A stretch of 64,000 nucleotides of DNA from Kibdelosporangium sp. MJ126-NF4 (GTDB taxonomy: Bacteria > Actinomycetota > Actinomycetes > Mycobacteriales > Pseudonocardiaceae), in NCBI RefSeq assembly GCF_000826545.1, contig NZ_CDME01000010.1:462513-526512 (forward strand). The letters run 5' to 3'. Positions within the stretch are counted from its first letter, which is position 1, and the number at the start of each line of letters is the position of its first letter. The translations under genes were made by a program, and so were the position numbers. The notes under the pieces are model-generated. The model had not been told where the DNA came from and did no database searches. It saw only the letters and a program-made list of their open reading frames with translations. Positions 44,402 through 53,550 of the stretch are shown piece by piece.

Positions 44402-46960
44402 GTGGCGACACAGACAGACCAGGAAAGACCGCGGGCGGCGGCACAGCGGACGGATTCCGGCCACCGGCGGCGCCGCGGCGAACTGCGGATCTACCTCGGT
44501 GCCGCCCCTGGCGTCGGCAAGACCTTCGCCATGCTCGGCGAGGCGCGCCGCCGCGTCGACCGGGGCACCGACGTGGTGGTCGGGCTGGTCGAGACGCACG
44601 GCCGGACCAGGACCGCCGAGCTGCTCGACGGCATCGAGACCGTGCCGCGCAAGCCGATGACCTACCACGGCCACGAGTTCGACGAGATGGACATCGACGC
44701 GATACTGGCCCGCGCGCCCGAGGTCGCCGTCGTCGACGAACTGGCGCACACCAACGTTCCCGGCTCGCGCAACGAGAAACGCTGGCAGGACATCGACGAG
44801 TTGCTGGAAGCCGGGATCGACGTGCTGTCGACGGTGAACGTCCAACACCTGGAAAGCCTCAACGACGTCGTCCAGCGGATCACCGGCGTCCAGCAGTACG
44901 AGACCGTGCCCGACGAGGTGGTGCGCAAGGCCGGGCAGATCGAACTGGTCGACATCACGCCCGAAGCCCTGCGACGCAGGCTCGCGCACGGCAACGTGTA
45001 TCCGGCGCACCGCATCGACGCCGCACTGGGCAACTACTTCCGCCCCGGCAACCTCACCGCGTTGCGCGAGCTCGCGTTGTTGTGGGTGGCCGACCAGGTC
45101 GACGTGGCACTGCGCCGCTACCGCGCGGAGAAGGACATCACCGACACCTGGGAGACCAGGGAACGCGTTGTCGTGGCTATCACGGGCGGCACGGAGAGCG
45201 AGGCGCTGATCCGCCGCGGCTGCCGGATCGCGAACCGTGCCGGTGCCGAACTCCTTGTGCTCCAAGTGCTGCCGGGTGACGGACTGACCGGCGCGTCGCC
45301 GCGTGACCTGGCCAGGCATCGCAAGCTGGCCGACAATCTCGGCGCGAGCTTCCACACCGTCGTGGGCGACGACGTGCCCAACGCGCTGCTCGACTTCGCC
45401 CGCGGTGTCAACGCCACGCAACTCGTGCTCGGCACGTCCCGCCGGTCGCGGTTCGCCCGCCTGCTCAACGAGGGCATCGGTGCCACGACGGTCCAGCTGT
45501 CCGGGCCGATCGACGTGCACATGGTGACCCACAAGGAATCCGGCGGCGGCCTGCGGGCACGGCTCGGCACGAGCGCGTTGCCGTGGCGACGGCGGATCCT
45601 GGGCTGGCTGCTGGCCGTACTGCTGCCCGTGGCCGCGACCGTGATCGGCCATCTGCTGCGGGATGACATGCTCCTGTCCACCGACGTGATCGACTACTTC
45701 CTGGCGGTCGTCGTCGTGGCGCTGGTCGGTGGGCTGTCGCCCGCGCTGTTCGCGTCGATCCTCAGCGCGTTGCTGCTCAACTACTTCTTCGTGCCGCCGG
45801 TGTACTCGCTGACCGTCACCGAGCCGGAGAACCTGGTCACCGTGGTCATCATGGTGCTGGTCGCGGTCCTGGTGTCCATTGTGGTGGACCGCGCCGCCCG
45901 GCGCGGTGAGCAGGCCGCTCGGGCGAGTACCGAGGCCGCTTTGCTGGCGTCGTACGCACGGACCGTGCTCACGCACGATCGGCCGCTGGATCGTCTGCTG
46001 GAGAAGGTCCAGGAGAACTTCGGACTGGCTTCGGTTGCCCTGCTGGAGAAGCGCGACGGTGTGTGGAGCCGGGTGGCCTGCACGGGCGACGGCCCCTGCG
46101 ACGAGCCGGACGAGGCCGATGTGGACGTTGCCGTCACCCCGGACGTACACCTCGCCCTGCGCGGACGAGCCCTGCCCGCGCACGACCGGCGTGTTCTCGA
46201 AGCCGCGGCGGGCCAGGCGCTGCTCGCGCTACGGCACCAGCGCATGGCCGACCAGGCCTCGGAGGCGCAACGACGTGTCGAGACGACGGAGTTGCGAACC
46301 GCGTTGCTGTCCGCGGTCGGCCATGACCTGCGGACGCCGCTGACGTCCATCAAGGCCGCGATCAGCAGCCTGCGCGCGCCGGACCTGACCCTGTCCGCGC
46401 GGGACACCGGGGAACTGCTGGAGACGATCGAGGAATCCACCGACCGGCTGACCGGCCTGGTCGACAACCTGCTCGACTCGTCCCGGCTGGCCACTGGCGC
46501 GGTCGAGCCGAACACCGGACCTGTCGGCTACGACGAGATCGTGGCCAGCGCGTTGTCCAGTCTGCCCGAGAGCACAGGGATAGCGGTGGACGTCGACGAA
46601 CGCCTGCCCGCCGTACGAGCCGATCCCGGCCTGCTGGAACGGGTAGTGCTCAACCTGGTCGACAACGCGTTGCGGCACGGCCGCCGCACCGACACGGACC
46701 AACCGGCGGTGGCCGTCCGCGCCAGCGCCCACGCGGACCATGTCGAGCTCTGGGTCGTGGACCACGGGCCAGGACTGGCCGGTGGCACGGTGTTCACCCC
46801 GTTGCAGCGCCTCGGCGACCGGGACGCGACACCCGGCGTGGGCCTCGGATTGTCGGTGGCGAAAGGATTCGTCGAGGCGATGGGCGGCACGATCCGAGCG
46901 GAGGACACCCCGGGAGGCGGCCTGACGGTCATCGTTTCCCTGCCCGCCTGTACGGAGTGA
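44402..46960 (+). CDS. kdpD: Sensor histidine kinase KdpD
   Basis: 852 residues. The N-terminal KdpD domain has Walker A GAAPGVGKT (~33-41) and VVDELAHTNVPGSRNEKRWQD. A Usp-like domain follows (~255-375; VVVAITGGTESEALIRR, LVLGTSRRSRF). Four TM helices of DUF4118 lie at ~400-505, a GAF-like region at ~525-650, the phospho-acceptor His641 in GHDLRTPLTS, and an HATPase with NLVDNALRHG and GVGLGLSVAKG. KdpD senses K+ limitation/ionic strength and normally phosphorylates KdpE to induce kdpFABC. Neither kdpE nor kdpFABC is in the window, and a terminator follows directly, so it is an orphan here. The GTG start has no clear ribosome binding site. Confidence 0.92.
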   Translation: MATQTDQERPRAAAQRTDSGHRRRRGELRIYLGAAPGVGKTFAMLGEARRRVDRGTDVVVGLVETHGRTRTAELLDGIETVPRKPMTYHGHEFDEMDIDAILARAPEVAVVDELAHTNVPGSRNEKRWQDIDELLEAGIDVLSTVNVQHLESLNDVVQRITGVQQYETVPDEVVRKAGQIELVDITPEALRRRLAHGNVYPAHRIDAALGNYFRPGNLTALRELALLWVADQVDVALRRYRAEKDITDTWETRERVVVAITGGTESEALIRRGCRIANRAGAELLVLQVLPGDGLTGASPRDLARHRKLADNLGASFHTVVGDDVPNALLDFARGVNATQLVLGTSRRSRFARLLNEGIGATTVQLSGPIDVHMVTHKESGGGLRARLGTSALPWRRRILGWLLAVLLPVAATVIGHLLRDDMLLSTDVIDYFLAVVVVALVGGLSPALFASILSALLLNYFFVPPVYSLTVTEPENLVTVVIMVLVAVLVSIVVDRAARRGEQAARASTEAALLASYARTVLTHDRPLDRLLEKVQENFGLASVALLEKRDGVWSRVACTGDGPCDEPDEADVDVAVTPDVHLALRGRALPAHDRRVLEAAAGQALLALRHQRMADQASEAQRRVETTELRTALLSAVGHDLRTPLTSIKAAISSLRAPDLTLSARDTGELLETIEESTDRLTGLVDNLLDSSRLATGAVEPNTGPVGYDEIVASALSSLPESTGIAVDVDERLPAVRADPGLLERVVLNLVDNALRHGRRTDTDQPAVAVRASAHADHVELWVVDHGPGLAGGTVFTPLQRLGDRDATPGVGLGLSVAKGFVEAMGGTIRAEDTPGGGLTVIVSLPACTE

Positions 46961-46989
46961 CAAGTCCAGTTGGGCTGCCGGAGAACCGT

Positions 46990-47019
46990 GCCTGTCCGGT
47001 GCGACGGCACCGGACAGGC
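46990..47019. terminator. Bidirectional terminator after kdpD
   Basis: GCCTGTCCGGTG (46990-47001) pairs perfectly with CACCGGACAGGC (47008-47019), giving 12 bp with a 6-nt loop, between convergent kdpD and the small secreted protein gene. Confidence 0.8.
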
Positions 47020-47051
47020 AAGATCCACAACAGACTTGCCGCAGAAACTCG

Positions 47052-47273
47052 TCAGTGCAGCCAGCCGACCAGTCCTTCGAGGATGTCGGCTGTGCCGAAC
47101 TTCGCGTTGTTCGGGTCCCACTCCGGGCCGGTGTACCCGGGGGTCCATTCCGGCCCGTAGTAGTTCGGGTTCCAGTATGGACTGTAGTCCGGTTCGGCTT
47201 GTGCGGTGCCCGCGGTCAGCAGCAGGCCGGTTGCGGCCACCGCGATCGCGATCGAGGTCAGTCGGCTCCTCAT
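47052..47273 (-). CDS. Small secreted Tyr/Trp/Pro-rich protein
   Basis: 73 residues from the ATG at 47273, with GGGGAG 7 nt upstream. A clear Sec signal peptide (IAIAVAATGLLLTAGTAQAE) ends near residue 27. The ~46-residue mature peptide has two GPEW units (YYGPEWTPGY, TGPEWDPNN) and ends in an amphipathic ADILEGLVGWLH helix. It has no cysteines and I recognise no family. Its own gene, ribosome binding site and export signal make it a credible small exported protein of unknown role. Confidence 0.7.
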   Translation of the reverse strand: MRSRLTSIAIAVAATGLLLTAGTAQAEPDYSPYWNPNYYGPEWTPGYTGPEWDPNNAKFGTADILEGLVGWLH

Positions 47274-47550
47274 TGGCGAACTCCCCATCTTTTCTCGTCG
47301 TTCGCCCAGTGGATACGGACGCGCGGGCGCCCGTGTTCACCCGGAGCCGGAAAAATTCCGACCGTCCGGGTCGCGCTGTTGGCGTCACGGTCAACAAGTC
47401 GGTTATGCGCCCGTTAGGCGTACTGGCGAGCACGCCATCGGCACCAACCACGTCCCTACCGCTGGACTTGCGAAACGTGCCGGGAGTATGCAGATCCCCA
47501 ACTAGGGGAGACGTGTTCGGCACAGTGGCACGTCTGAGGGGTGAGGTATC

Positions 47551-48294
47551 GTGACCAATGATCGTGAAATCGAGCCTGCCATTGATCATTCCGGCGATCG
47601 TTCCGGAGCACCGGCCGGTCGGCAGCGGGGAATTCTGGGGATTGTGCTTGATCTCGCCTGCGTGTCGCTGAACGAGATCCACATCCAGCATCTGCTGACC
47701 GATCTCTGCTCGGACACCGTCGAGGCGTTGGACCTGTCGGGTGTCGCGGTGTACATGGTCGACGAGCGGACGCGCGTTCTCCGACCGGCAGCCGCGTCGG
47801 ACGCGGCGACCTGGGATCTGGCGCACATCAGGGCACATGACGTGACCGGTCCCGCGCTGGACTGCGTTGCCTCCGGAAACCCGTTGATCGTCCAGGCGAC
47901 CGCGGTCCTGCCGGTCCGACATGACGGCGGTGTCCTTGGTTGCCTGCAGTTGTTCGCCACCAAGGAGATCAGGGCCGATCAGTACCAGGCGGCCGAGGCA
48001 ATCAGTGCCGCGCTGGCGATGGTGCTGGTCAACACACGCACATATCAGGCGTCGGCCCAATTGGCCAAACAGCTGTCGGTCGCGCTGCAGACACGACTTC
48101 CCATCGAACAGGCCAAGGGAAGGTTGATGGAACGCCACCGTGTCGATCCCGGAGAGGCCTACCGCATGCTGCGCGGCCATGCCCGCCGCAACCGCATCAC
48201 GATCGGCGAGGCCGCGGCGGCGGTCCTCACAGGTGCCGGTGTCCCGGTGTCGGCGGTCAAGAAAACGCCCGGCTGGGCCGCACGCGCTCACTAA
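47551..48294 (+). CDS. GAF-ANTAR domain regulator
   Basis: 247 residues from a GTG with GAGG 5 nt upstream. Residues ~40-160 form a GAF sensory domain (GVAVYMVDERTRVLRPAAAS, LPVRHDGGVLGCLQLF). Residues ~170-230 form an ANTAR RNA-binding domain (IEQAKGRLMERHRVDPGEAYRMLRGHARRN). ANTAR proteins bind tandem hairpins in leader RNAs and promote antitermination. GAF-ANTAR proteins are very common in actinomycetes. No target leader is obvious nearby. Confidence 0.88.
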   Translation: MTNDREIEPAIDHSGDRSGAPAGRQRGILGIVLDLACVSLNEIHIQHLLTDLCSDTVEALDLSGVAVYMVDERTRVLRPAAASDAATWDLAHIRAHDVTGPALDCVASGNPLIVQATAVLPVRHDGGVLGCLQLFATKEIRADQYQAAEAISAALAMVLVNTRTYQASAQLAKQLSVALQTRLPIEQAKGRLMERHRVDPGEAYRMLRGHARRNRITIGEAAAAVLTGAGVPVSAVKKTPGWAARAH

Positions 48295-48333
48295 CCCTTG
48301 CTCCATCCGGGCGACCGGAGTTACAGTTCGCTC

Positions 48334-48350
48334 GTGCCCCTGGCGGGCAC
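48334..48350 (+). terminator. Weak terminator candidate after the GAF-ANTAR gene
   Basis: GTGCCC (48334-48339) and GGGCAC (48345-48350) form a 6-bp stem with a 5-nt loop, 40 nt after the stop. The rest of the gap to 48585 shows no gene. Confidence 0.35.
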
Positions 48351-48585
48351 AATTCTCCCCAGACATTCGGAGACGCGGCGTCACCGGAATTCCGGCGTCC
48401 ATCGTTGACGCGTCGCGACCAGGAATCACCGCGGGTCAGTGTCGGCGATCCCCATCGAATCGCCGCACCGGCAGCACTTGTGAACTCCGGGTGTCCTCGA
48501 TGTTCGGCCGAACCGGCCGATACCCGGTCGACGCGGTCCGCTGACCGCGTGCACCTTCCACCATCGAGTTCGGGAGAAACGTTCA

Positions 48586-49104
48586 ATGCGGAAATCGTTC
48601 ACTGTTCTTGCCGCGCTGGCGATGCTCGTCCCGCTGGCGCAGACGGCGAGCGCGGCACCCACGAAAACGGCCAAGGTGACAATCGTGCCGGTGGCCAACG
48701 GCGCCGTCGAACGGGCCACAGTCAACCTGACGGCCAACGCGGGCAACGCCGGGTTCAGCGCCACCGGCACGGGATCGGGCTTCAGCCCGGTCAGCCAGTA
48801 CGTGTCACTGGTCTACGGCCTCGCGTCGGTACCGGTCCAGACCGGGCCCAAGCCGCCGTGCGCCGACGACGGCACACTGGGTGATCCGAATGTGTCGTCG
48901 CTGCGCATGTTCGTCGGGGCGTGGCTGCCGGTCATCGGCGGCAACCGGTCGCTCGCCGGAAACCAGCCGACCACCACGCTCGACCAGATCAACACCATGT
49001 CGATCAGGCGTGCCAACCTCCCGGTGCTGCCCGGTCCCGGCGACATCCGGCCGCAGGTGTTCCAGATCCGCTCGTGCGGCCTGGTGACCAACCGAATCAA
49101 GTGA
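48586..49104 (+). CDS. Secreted protein of unknown function
   Basis: 172 residues with a Sec signal peptide (LAALAMLVPLAQTASAA, cleavage ~residue 24). The mature part begins with an Ig-like strand pattern (KVTIVPVANGAVERATVNLTANAGNAGFSATG). It contains two cysteines (CADDG, RSCGL) likely to form a disulfide. I recognise no catalytic motif or family. It lies 76 nt upstream of the PPIase lipoprotein gene on the same strand, so it may be cotranscribed. Confidence 0.7.
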   Translation: MRKSFTVLAALAMLVPLAQTASAAPTKTAKVTIVPVANGAVERATVNLTANAGNAGFSATGTGSGFSPVSQYVSLVYGLASVPVQTGPKPPCADDGTLGDPNVSSLRMFVGAWLPVIGGNRSLAGNQPTTTLDQINTMSIRRANLPVLPGPGDIRPQVFQIRSCGLVTNRIK

Positions 49105-49180
49105 CGCGAAGTCCGGCCGTGGCGAACGTCCCGGCCGGACACACCCGTTCTTTTCTTTGCCAGCCGTGAAAGAAGGCACC

Positions 49181-50134
49181 ATGCGTCTGCTCGCCCCGGC
49201 TCTCGTTCTGTGTGGTGCGCTGATGACCGCGTGCACCGGCCAGGAACCCGCGAAACCAGCCGAATCCGGTGTGGTCGCACTGGTGAACGGCAAAGCGATC
49301 ACACGCGCCACCTACAGCGGCAGGCTCGGCACGGTCACCGGCAATCCCGATGTCAGGACGGCGATCAGGCAGAACAGCAGTCTGCTGCCCCGGCTGTCCG
49401 GTGACGTGCTCAGCCAGATGATCGACGCCGAACTGATCGAACAGGCCGCTGCCGAGATCGGTGTTCAGGTGACCGATCACGAGCTGCGTGACTACATTGG
49501 ACGGATCGTGCGCGACGACCTCGGCGGCGGGCCGGACGCCTGGCAACGTTTCCTTCGCAGCAGCGGATATCCGGAGTCGGAGGTCGAGCTCGCGCTGCAC
49601 CAGGACCTGGTGCGCGAAGAAGTCGAGGACGTGCTGGCGCCGCAGGCACGGCCGAGCGAACAGCAGGTGACCGAGTACTTCGGCTCGTACTACCGGGATC
49701 GCCCGTTCGTCCGGCACATCCTCGTCGACGAGGAAAGCCAGGCCGCGCGGACACTGGACAAGCTACGCACGGGAGCCGACTTCGCGCGGCTGGCCCGCGA
49801 ACTGTCCACTGATCACGAGTCGGCAGCCCAAGGCGGGGACCTGGGCCCGTTCGCGGAAGGCGAGTATCCCGCTTCGGTCGAGGCAGCGGTGGAGGCGGCC
49901 AAGGACGGTGACACCATCGGGCCGGTGCAGAGCGCGTTCGGCTGGCACATCATCCAACGGCAGGCGCCGCTGGACATCGCGCGGGCACATGACACGATCG
50001 TCCAGCATCTCCGCGAGGTCGAACAGGACCGGCAGGTCCAGCTGTGGGTGGCCGGGCTGCGGGGCAAGGCCACTGTCACGGTCGCTCCCGAATTCGGTTC
50101 CTGGAACTCGTCTACCGGGAAGGTGGCCTCATGA
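49181..50134 (+). CDS. SurA/PrsA-like peptidyl-prolyl isomerase lipoprotein
   Basis: 317 residues from the ATG at 49181 (AAGAAGG upstream). The signal peptide ends in the lipobox LMTAC, so the mature Cys is lipidated and the protein is anchored to the outer face of the membrane. A SurA-N-like helical domain (LVNGKAITRATY, then QMIDAELIEQAAAE) precedes a parvulin rotamase domain (VRHILVDEESQAARTL, FARLARELSTDHESAAQGGDLGPF, FGWHIIQ). It would assist folding of exported proteins. Its stop overlaps the start of the haloperoxidase gene (ATGA), suggesting that enzyme as a client. Confidence 0.9.
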   Translation: MRLLAPALVLCGALMTACTGQEPAKPAESGVVALVNGKAITRATYSGRLGTVTGNPDVRTAIRQNSSLLPRLSGDVLSQMIDAELIEQAAAEIGVQVTDHELRDYIGRIVRDDLGGGPDAWQRFLRSSGYPESEVELALHQDLVREEVEDVLAPQARPSEQQVTEYFGSYYRDRPFVRHILVDEESQAARTLDKLRTGADFARLARELSTDHESAAQGGDLGPFAEGEYPASVEAAVEAAKDGDTIGPVQSAFGWHIIQRQAPLDIARAHDTIVQHLREVEQDRQVQLWVAGLRGKATVTVAPEFGSWNSSTGKVAS

Positions 50135-51486
50135 GCACCGACGAACCCGGGGCCACACGGTGGTTTCCGACCCGACGTCGTGCGCTTGTCGCTGGTGGCG
50201 CGGTCGTCGCGGCTGCGGTGCCGGTGCTGTGGCCGAGCGGGCCGGGCCCGCGGGCATCCGACGGTCCCAAACCGGCCGACTTCCCGTCCGATGTCGCTGT
50301 CGACTGGGCCGGGCACTACATGAAACTGGTGCGGTACAACGGTATCCCTGCCCCGGCAGCGGCCGAGATGGTCGCCGAACTCGGTTTGGTACTGTACGCC
50401 GTCCTACGCGCCGGTGACCGCGATGTCCGCCCACTGCACGAACAGGGTACGCCCACGCTCCGGTCGTTGCGCGTGCCGGACGTGCCAACTGGTCAGGACT
50501 GGCCGTTGGTCGCCAACGCGGCCTTCCGATACCTGCTGCGCAGGCGGTATGTCGACCTGGCCGGGCCGGTGCTGCGCGACGCCGACCGCGCGGCGGAACG
50601 GTTCGCCGACAAGGCGACTCCACAGACCCGGGACCGTGCCAACGAAGCCGGTGAACGGATCGGTGCCGCGGTGTTCGACTGGTATCTGTCCACTATGGTG
50701 CAGCCTGTCGGCGGGCGCGACAGTGTGCCGTGCGTGCGGCCGTCCGGCCCTGGTGCCTGGGAGACGACGCCGCCGGACAACGCCCAATCCGCGTTGCCGC
50801 TATGGGGCCTCAAACCTACTCTCATGATCGCCCAGCCGTCCGAGGATGGGCCAGGGCCGCCGCCCCCTCCGGAGTACTCCGACCGGCCGGGCAGTGAATG
50901 CCATCGCCTCGCCGAGGAGGTCCACCGGACGGTGGCGGGCCTGACGAGCCAACAGCGCGCCATCGCCAGGCACTGGTCCGATGACAAGTGGACGATCAGC
51001 CCACCCGGCCACTGGCTCGGCATCGCCATCCAGTTGCTGCACGAGCGCGGTGCCCACCTGGCGACCGCCGCGGAGACACTCTGGCGGCTGGGGCTGTCAC
51101 AGCACGACGCGTTCGTTTCCTGCTGGTGGACGAAGTACCGGTACAACGTGGTGCGGCCCATCACCTACATCCGGCGGGTGTTCGGCGAGGCGAACTGGTG
51201 GAGCCCAGTGCCGACACCATGCTTTCCCGAGTACACCTCGGGACACTCCACCCAGTCCGCCGCAGCAGCCGAGGCACTGGTACCGACCTTGGGCAGCGGA
51301 CCGTTCACCGACAGGGTACTGACCCACGTCCCACCCCGGTCCTTCGAGGACTTCCGCGCGGCGGCGGGAGAAGCGGCGGTGTCCCGGCTCTACGGCGGTA
51401 TTCACTACAGCAACGCCAACCAGCACGGCCTCGCTGAGGGCCGCAGAATCGGGACGCAGGTCGCGGCCGTCCGCCTCCGCGGTTGA
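50131..51486 (+). CDS. Vanadium-dependent haloperoxidase-like enzyme, exported
   Basis: 451 residues from the ATG at 50131. A twin-arginine-type N-terminus (PTRRRALVAGGAVVAAA) suggests Tat export. The vanadate-site motifs are complete: K-x6-RP in WTKYRYNVVRPITYI, the SGH of PEYTSGHSTQSAA and SRLYGGIHYSNA with the vanadate-linked His. They identify the VHPO/acid-phosphatase superfamily. Some members are phosphatases, but the full K..RP/SGH/SRxxxxxH set and length favour a haloperoxidase oxidising halide with H2O2. It is translationally coupled to the PPIase gene and convergent with the anti-sigma gene, 8 nt away. Confidence 0.87.
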   Translation: MSTDEPGATRWFPTRRRALVAGGAVVAAAVPVLWPSGPGPRASDGPKPADFPSDVAVDWAGHYMKLVRYNGIPAPAAAEMVAELGLVLYAVLRAGDRDVRPLHEQGTPTLRSLRVPDVPTGQDWPLVANAAFRYLLRRRYVDLAGPVLRDADRAAERFADKATPQTRDRANEAGERIGAAVFDWYLSTMVQPVGGRDSVPCVRPSGPGAWETTPPDNAQSALPLWGLKPTLMIAQPSEDGPGPPPPPEYSDRPGSECHRLAEEVHRTVAGLTSQQRAIARHWSDDKWTISPPGHWLGIAIQLLHERGAHLATAAETLWRLGLSQHDAFVSCWWTKYRYNVVRPITYIRRVFGEANWWSPVPTPCFPEYTSGHSTQSAAAAEALVPTLGSGPFTDRVLTHVPPRSFEDFRAAAGEAAVSRLYGGIHYSNANQHGLAEGRRIGTQVAAVRLRG

Positions 51487-51494
51487 CTCCGAGG

Positions 51495-52142
51495 TCAGAA
51501 GTTCGACGAGACCACCACCACATCCGCCTCGTCACGGACGACGAACCCGGCAGCCGAGGTACGGAGCACCGCGGAGTTGAGGTTGCACTGCATGGGTTTG
51601 TCGCCGACACCGACGAACTCGCCCGCCATCCGCTCGATGCCGTTCCTGTCGACGATCATCACCCGGTAGGGCCTGCCGCGCTGGAACCCGGTCCCATCGA
51701 GTTTGATCTCCGTTCCCCAGGTGTGCGCGACAAGGTTGGCGTGCACGTCGATGCTGGTCTGCCTGACTGCGACCGTGACCGGTTCGAGTGGCAGGGGAGC
51801 GGGACGTGGTGCGATCCAGTACCCGATGCCCAAGCCGACAGCGAGAAGGACGACCGCGGCGGCCAGAACCCGCACCAGTGGCCGCGGTTGCCTGCGACGG
51901 GCCCTGACACTGGCCATAATGGACTCCCGCAGGCCTTCGGGAGGTGGCGGAGGCGACGCCAGCCTTGCCGGATCGACCCGCCGCAGGGGACCCGCGAGTG
52001 GTGCGATCTCCGCGAGCTCGGCCCGGCACTCCGCGCAGCCGTCCAGATGAGACTGAACGGCGATCCGTCCGGTCGCGTCGAGCAGGTCGAGCGCGAAGGG
52101 GCCGAGGCTCTCCCGCAGCGTCCGGTGCTCGTCGCGGTTCAC
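51495..52142 (-). CDS. Zinc-finger anti-sigma factor (RskA-like)
   Basis: 215 residues. The N-terminal anti-sigma zinc motif is His32-x3-Cys36-x2-Cys39 (SHLDGCAECRAEL), followed by one TM helix (~90-110, VLAAAVVLLAVGLGIGYW) and an extracytoplasmic RskA-like domain with VDRNGIERMAGEF. It should sequester the ECF sigma factor encoded at 53548-54096. The present GTG start and its GGAG are contributed by the left end of an inserted TnpB element. The original start was evidently an ATG overlapping the sigma stop. Confidence 0.87.
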   Translation of the reverse strand: MNRDEHRTLRESLGPFALDLLDATGRIAVQSHLDGCAECRAELAEIAPLAGPLRRVDPARLASPPPPPEGLRESIMASVRARRRQPRPLVRVLAAAVVLLAVGLGIGYWIAPRPAPLPLEPVTVAVRQTSIDVHANLVAHTWGTEIKLDGTGFQRGRPYRVMIVDRNGIERMAGEFVGVGDKPMQCNLNSAVLRTSAAGFVVRDEADVVVVSSNF

Positions 52143-53550
52143 CTGAACTCCAATCGGCGTCGGCGGAAGCCTGGTCGTTGACGCCCGGACGGATTCTTGG
52201 CGTGGGCGTTGAGGGGAGATACCTGTGAGTGCGTGTGGATCGGGTTCCTGCTGCGGTGATGTGGATCAACGTTAGAGTGCCCGGTGTGAAGCGAGTGGTG
52301 CGGGTGCGGTTGCTGCCGACACGTGAGCAGGCGTGTGCGTTGCTGGCTACCCTGCATGCGTGTAACGCTGCCGCGTCGTGGTTGTCGGAGCAGATGCACA
52401 CCGCTGGGGTGTTTCGGAAATTTGATGTGCAGAAGCGGTTCTATGCCGGGTTGCGGGAGCGGTTCGGGTTGGCGGCGCAGCCTGCGATTCGGGTGATCGG
52501 CAAGACTGTGGACGCCTATGCGACGTTGCGAGCCAACCTGAGGGCTGGGAACTACGGGCCGCGAGGTCCGGACCGGCGCCGGAAGGTCGAGTCCAGTCCG
52601 ATCGTGTTCCGTGCGGAGTCGTCGCAGCCGTTCGACGCTCGTTGTCTGTCCTGGCAGCTTGGTGATGTGGGTCGTGATGGCACGGTGTCGATCTGGACTG
52701 TCGCCGGTCGACTCAGGAACGTGCGGATCATGGGAAACCCCGGTCATCTCGCCCTGTTGCGCTCCCGGCCAGTGATTGGTGAAACCGATCTGACCTGCCG
52801 CGACGGGGTGTGGCTGATGCACGCCGTCATCGACAGGCCCGAAGCACGGCAACGGGAGCCGGTGAGCGGATTCCTCGGAGTCGATCTGGGGATCGTGAAC
52901 GTCGCGACCACGTCCGACGGTGAGCGGATGTCCGGAGCACGGCTGAACCGCTACCGCAAACGGCAGCATCGGCTCCGTAAGCGGTTGCAGGCCAAGAAGA
53001 CCTCCTCTGCTCGGAGGTTGTTGAAGAAACGCCGTCGTAAGGAGGCCCGGTTCGCCGCTGATGTGAACCATCAGGTCAGCAAACGTATCGTGGCCGAGGC
53101 TGAACGCACCGGACGCGGCATCGCCATCGAGAATCTCGTTGGCATCCGCGCGCGGGTACGGCTTCGCAAGCCCCAACGGGCCACGCTGCACTCCTGGGCG
53201 TTCGCCCAACTCGGCCAGTACCTCACCTACAAGGCACAGCAGGCGGGAGTGGCGTGCGTGCAGGTCGATCCCGCCTACACGTCGCAGCAATGCCATTGCT
53301 GTGGCTGGATCGACAAGAAGAACCGGCGCTCGCAAGCGTCTTTTATCTGTGGCCGGTGTGGCTTCGTTGGGCACGCCGACCACAATGCGGCACATAACAT
53401 CGCGGCTCGTGGTGTTGTGTGCTGGGGCGAAGTCATGCGTCCACACGCAGCGCCCAACCTGGCAGCCAGTCAGGACGGCAGCAGCAAGCCTATCGGCAAC
53501 CCGCAACGGGAGGGTCGGGCGACAAGCCCGTTCTTTCGGGCACGAGTTCA
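52142..53550 (+). mobile_element. TnpB-only IS200/IS605- or IS607-like insertion
   Basis: The element separates an ECF sigma gene from its anti-sigma gene. GTTCA occurs at both junctions (52137-52141 and 53546-53550). Removing the element and one GTTCA rejoins the two genes exactly at an ATGA overlap. Left-end hairpin: ACGCCC (52181-52186)/GGGCGT (52204-52209). Right-end hairpin: GCCCG (53526-53530)/CGGGC (53537-53541). There is no transposase A (Y1 or serine) gene, so it is non-autonomous for transposition. The flanking genes remain open. Confidence 0.8.

Noticed and set aside
44285..46183. A 632-codon open frame antisense to kdpD
   Set aside because: Shadow frame of a clearly recognisable gene; no domain or ribosome binding site.
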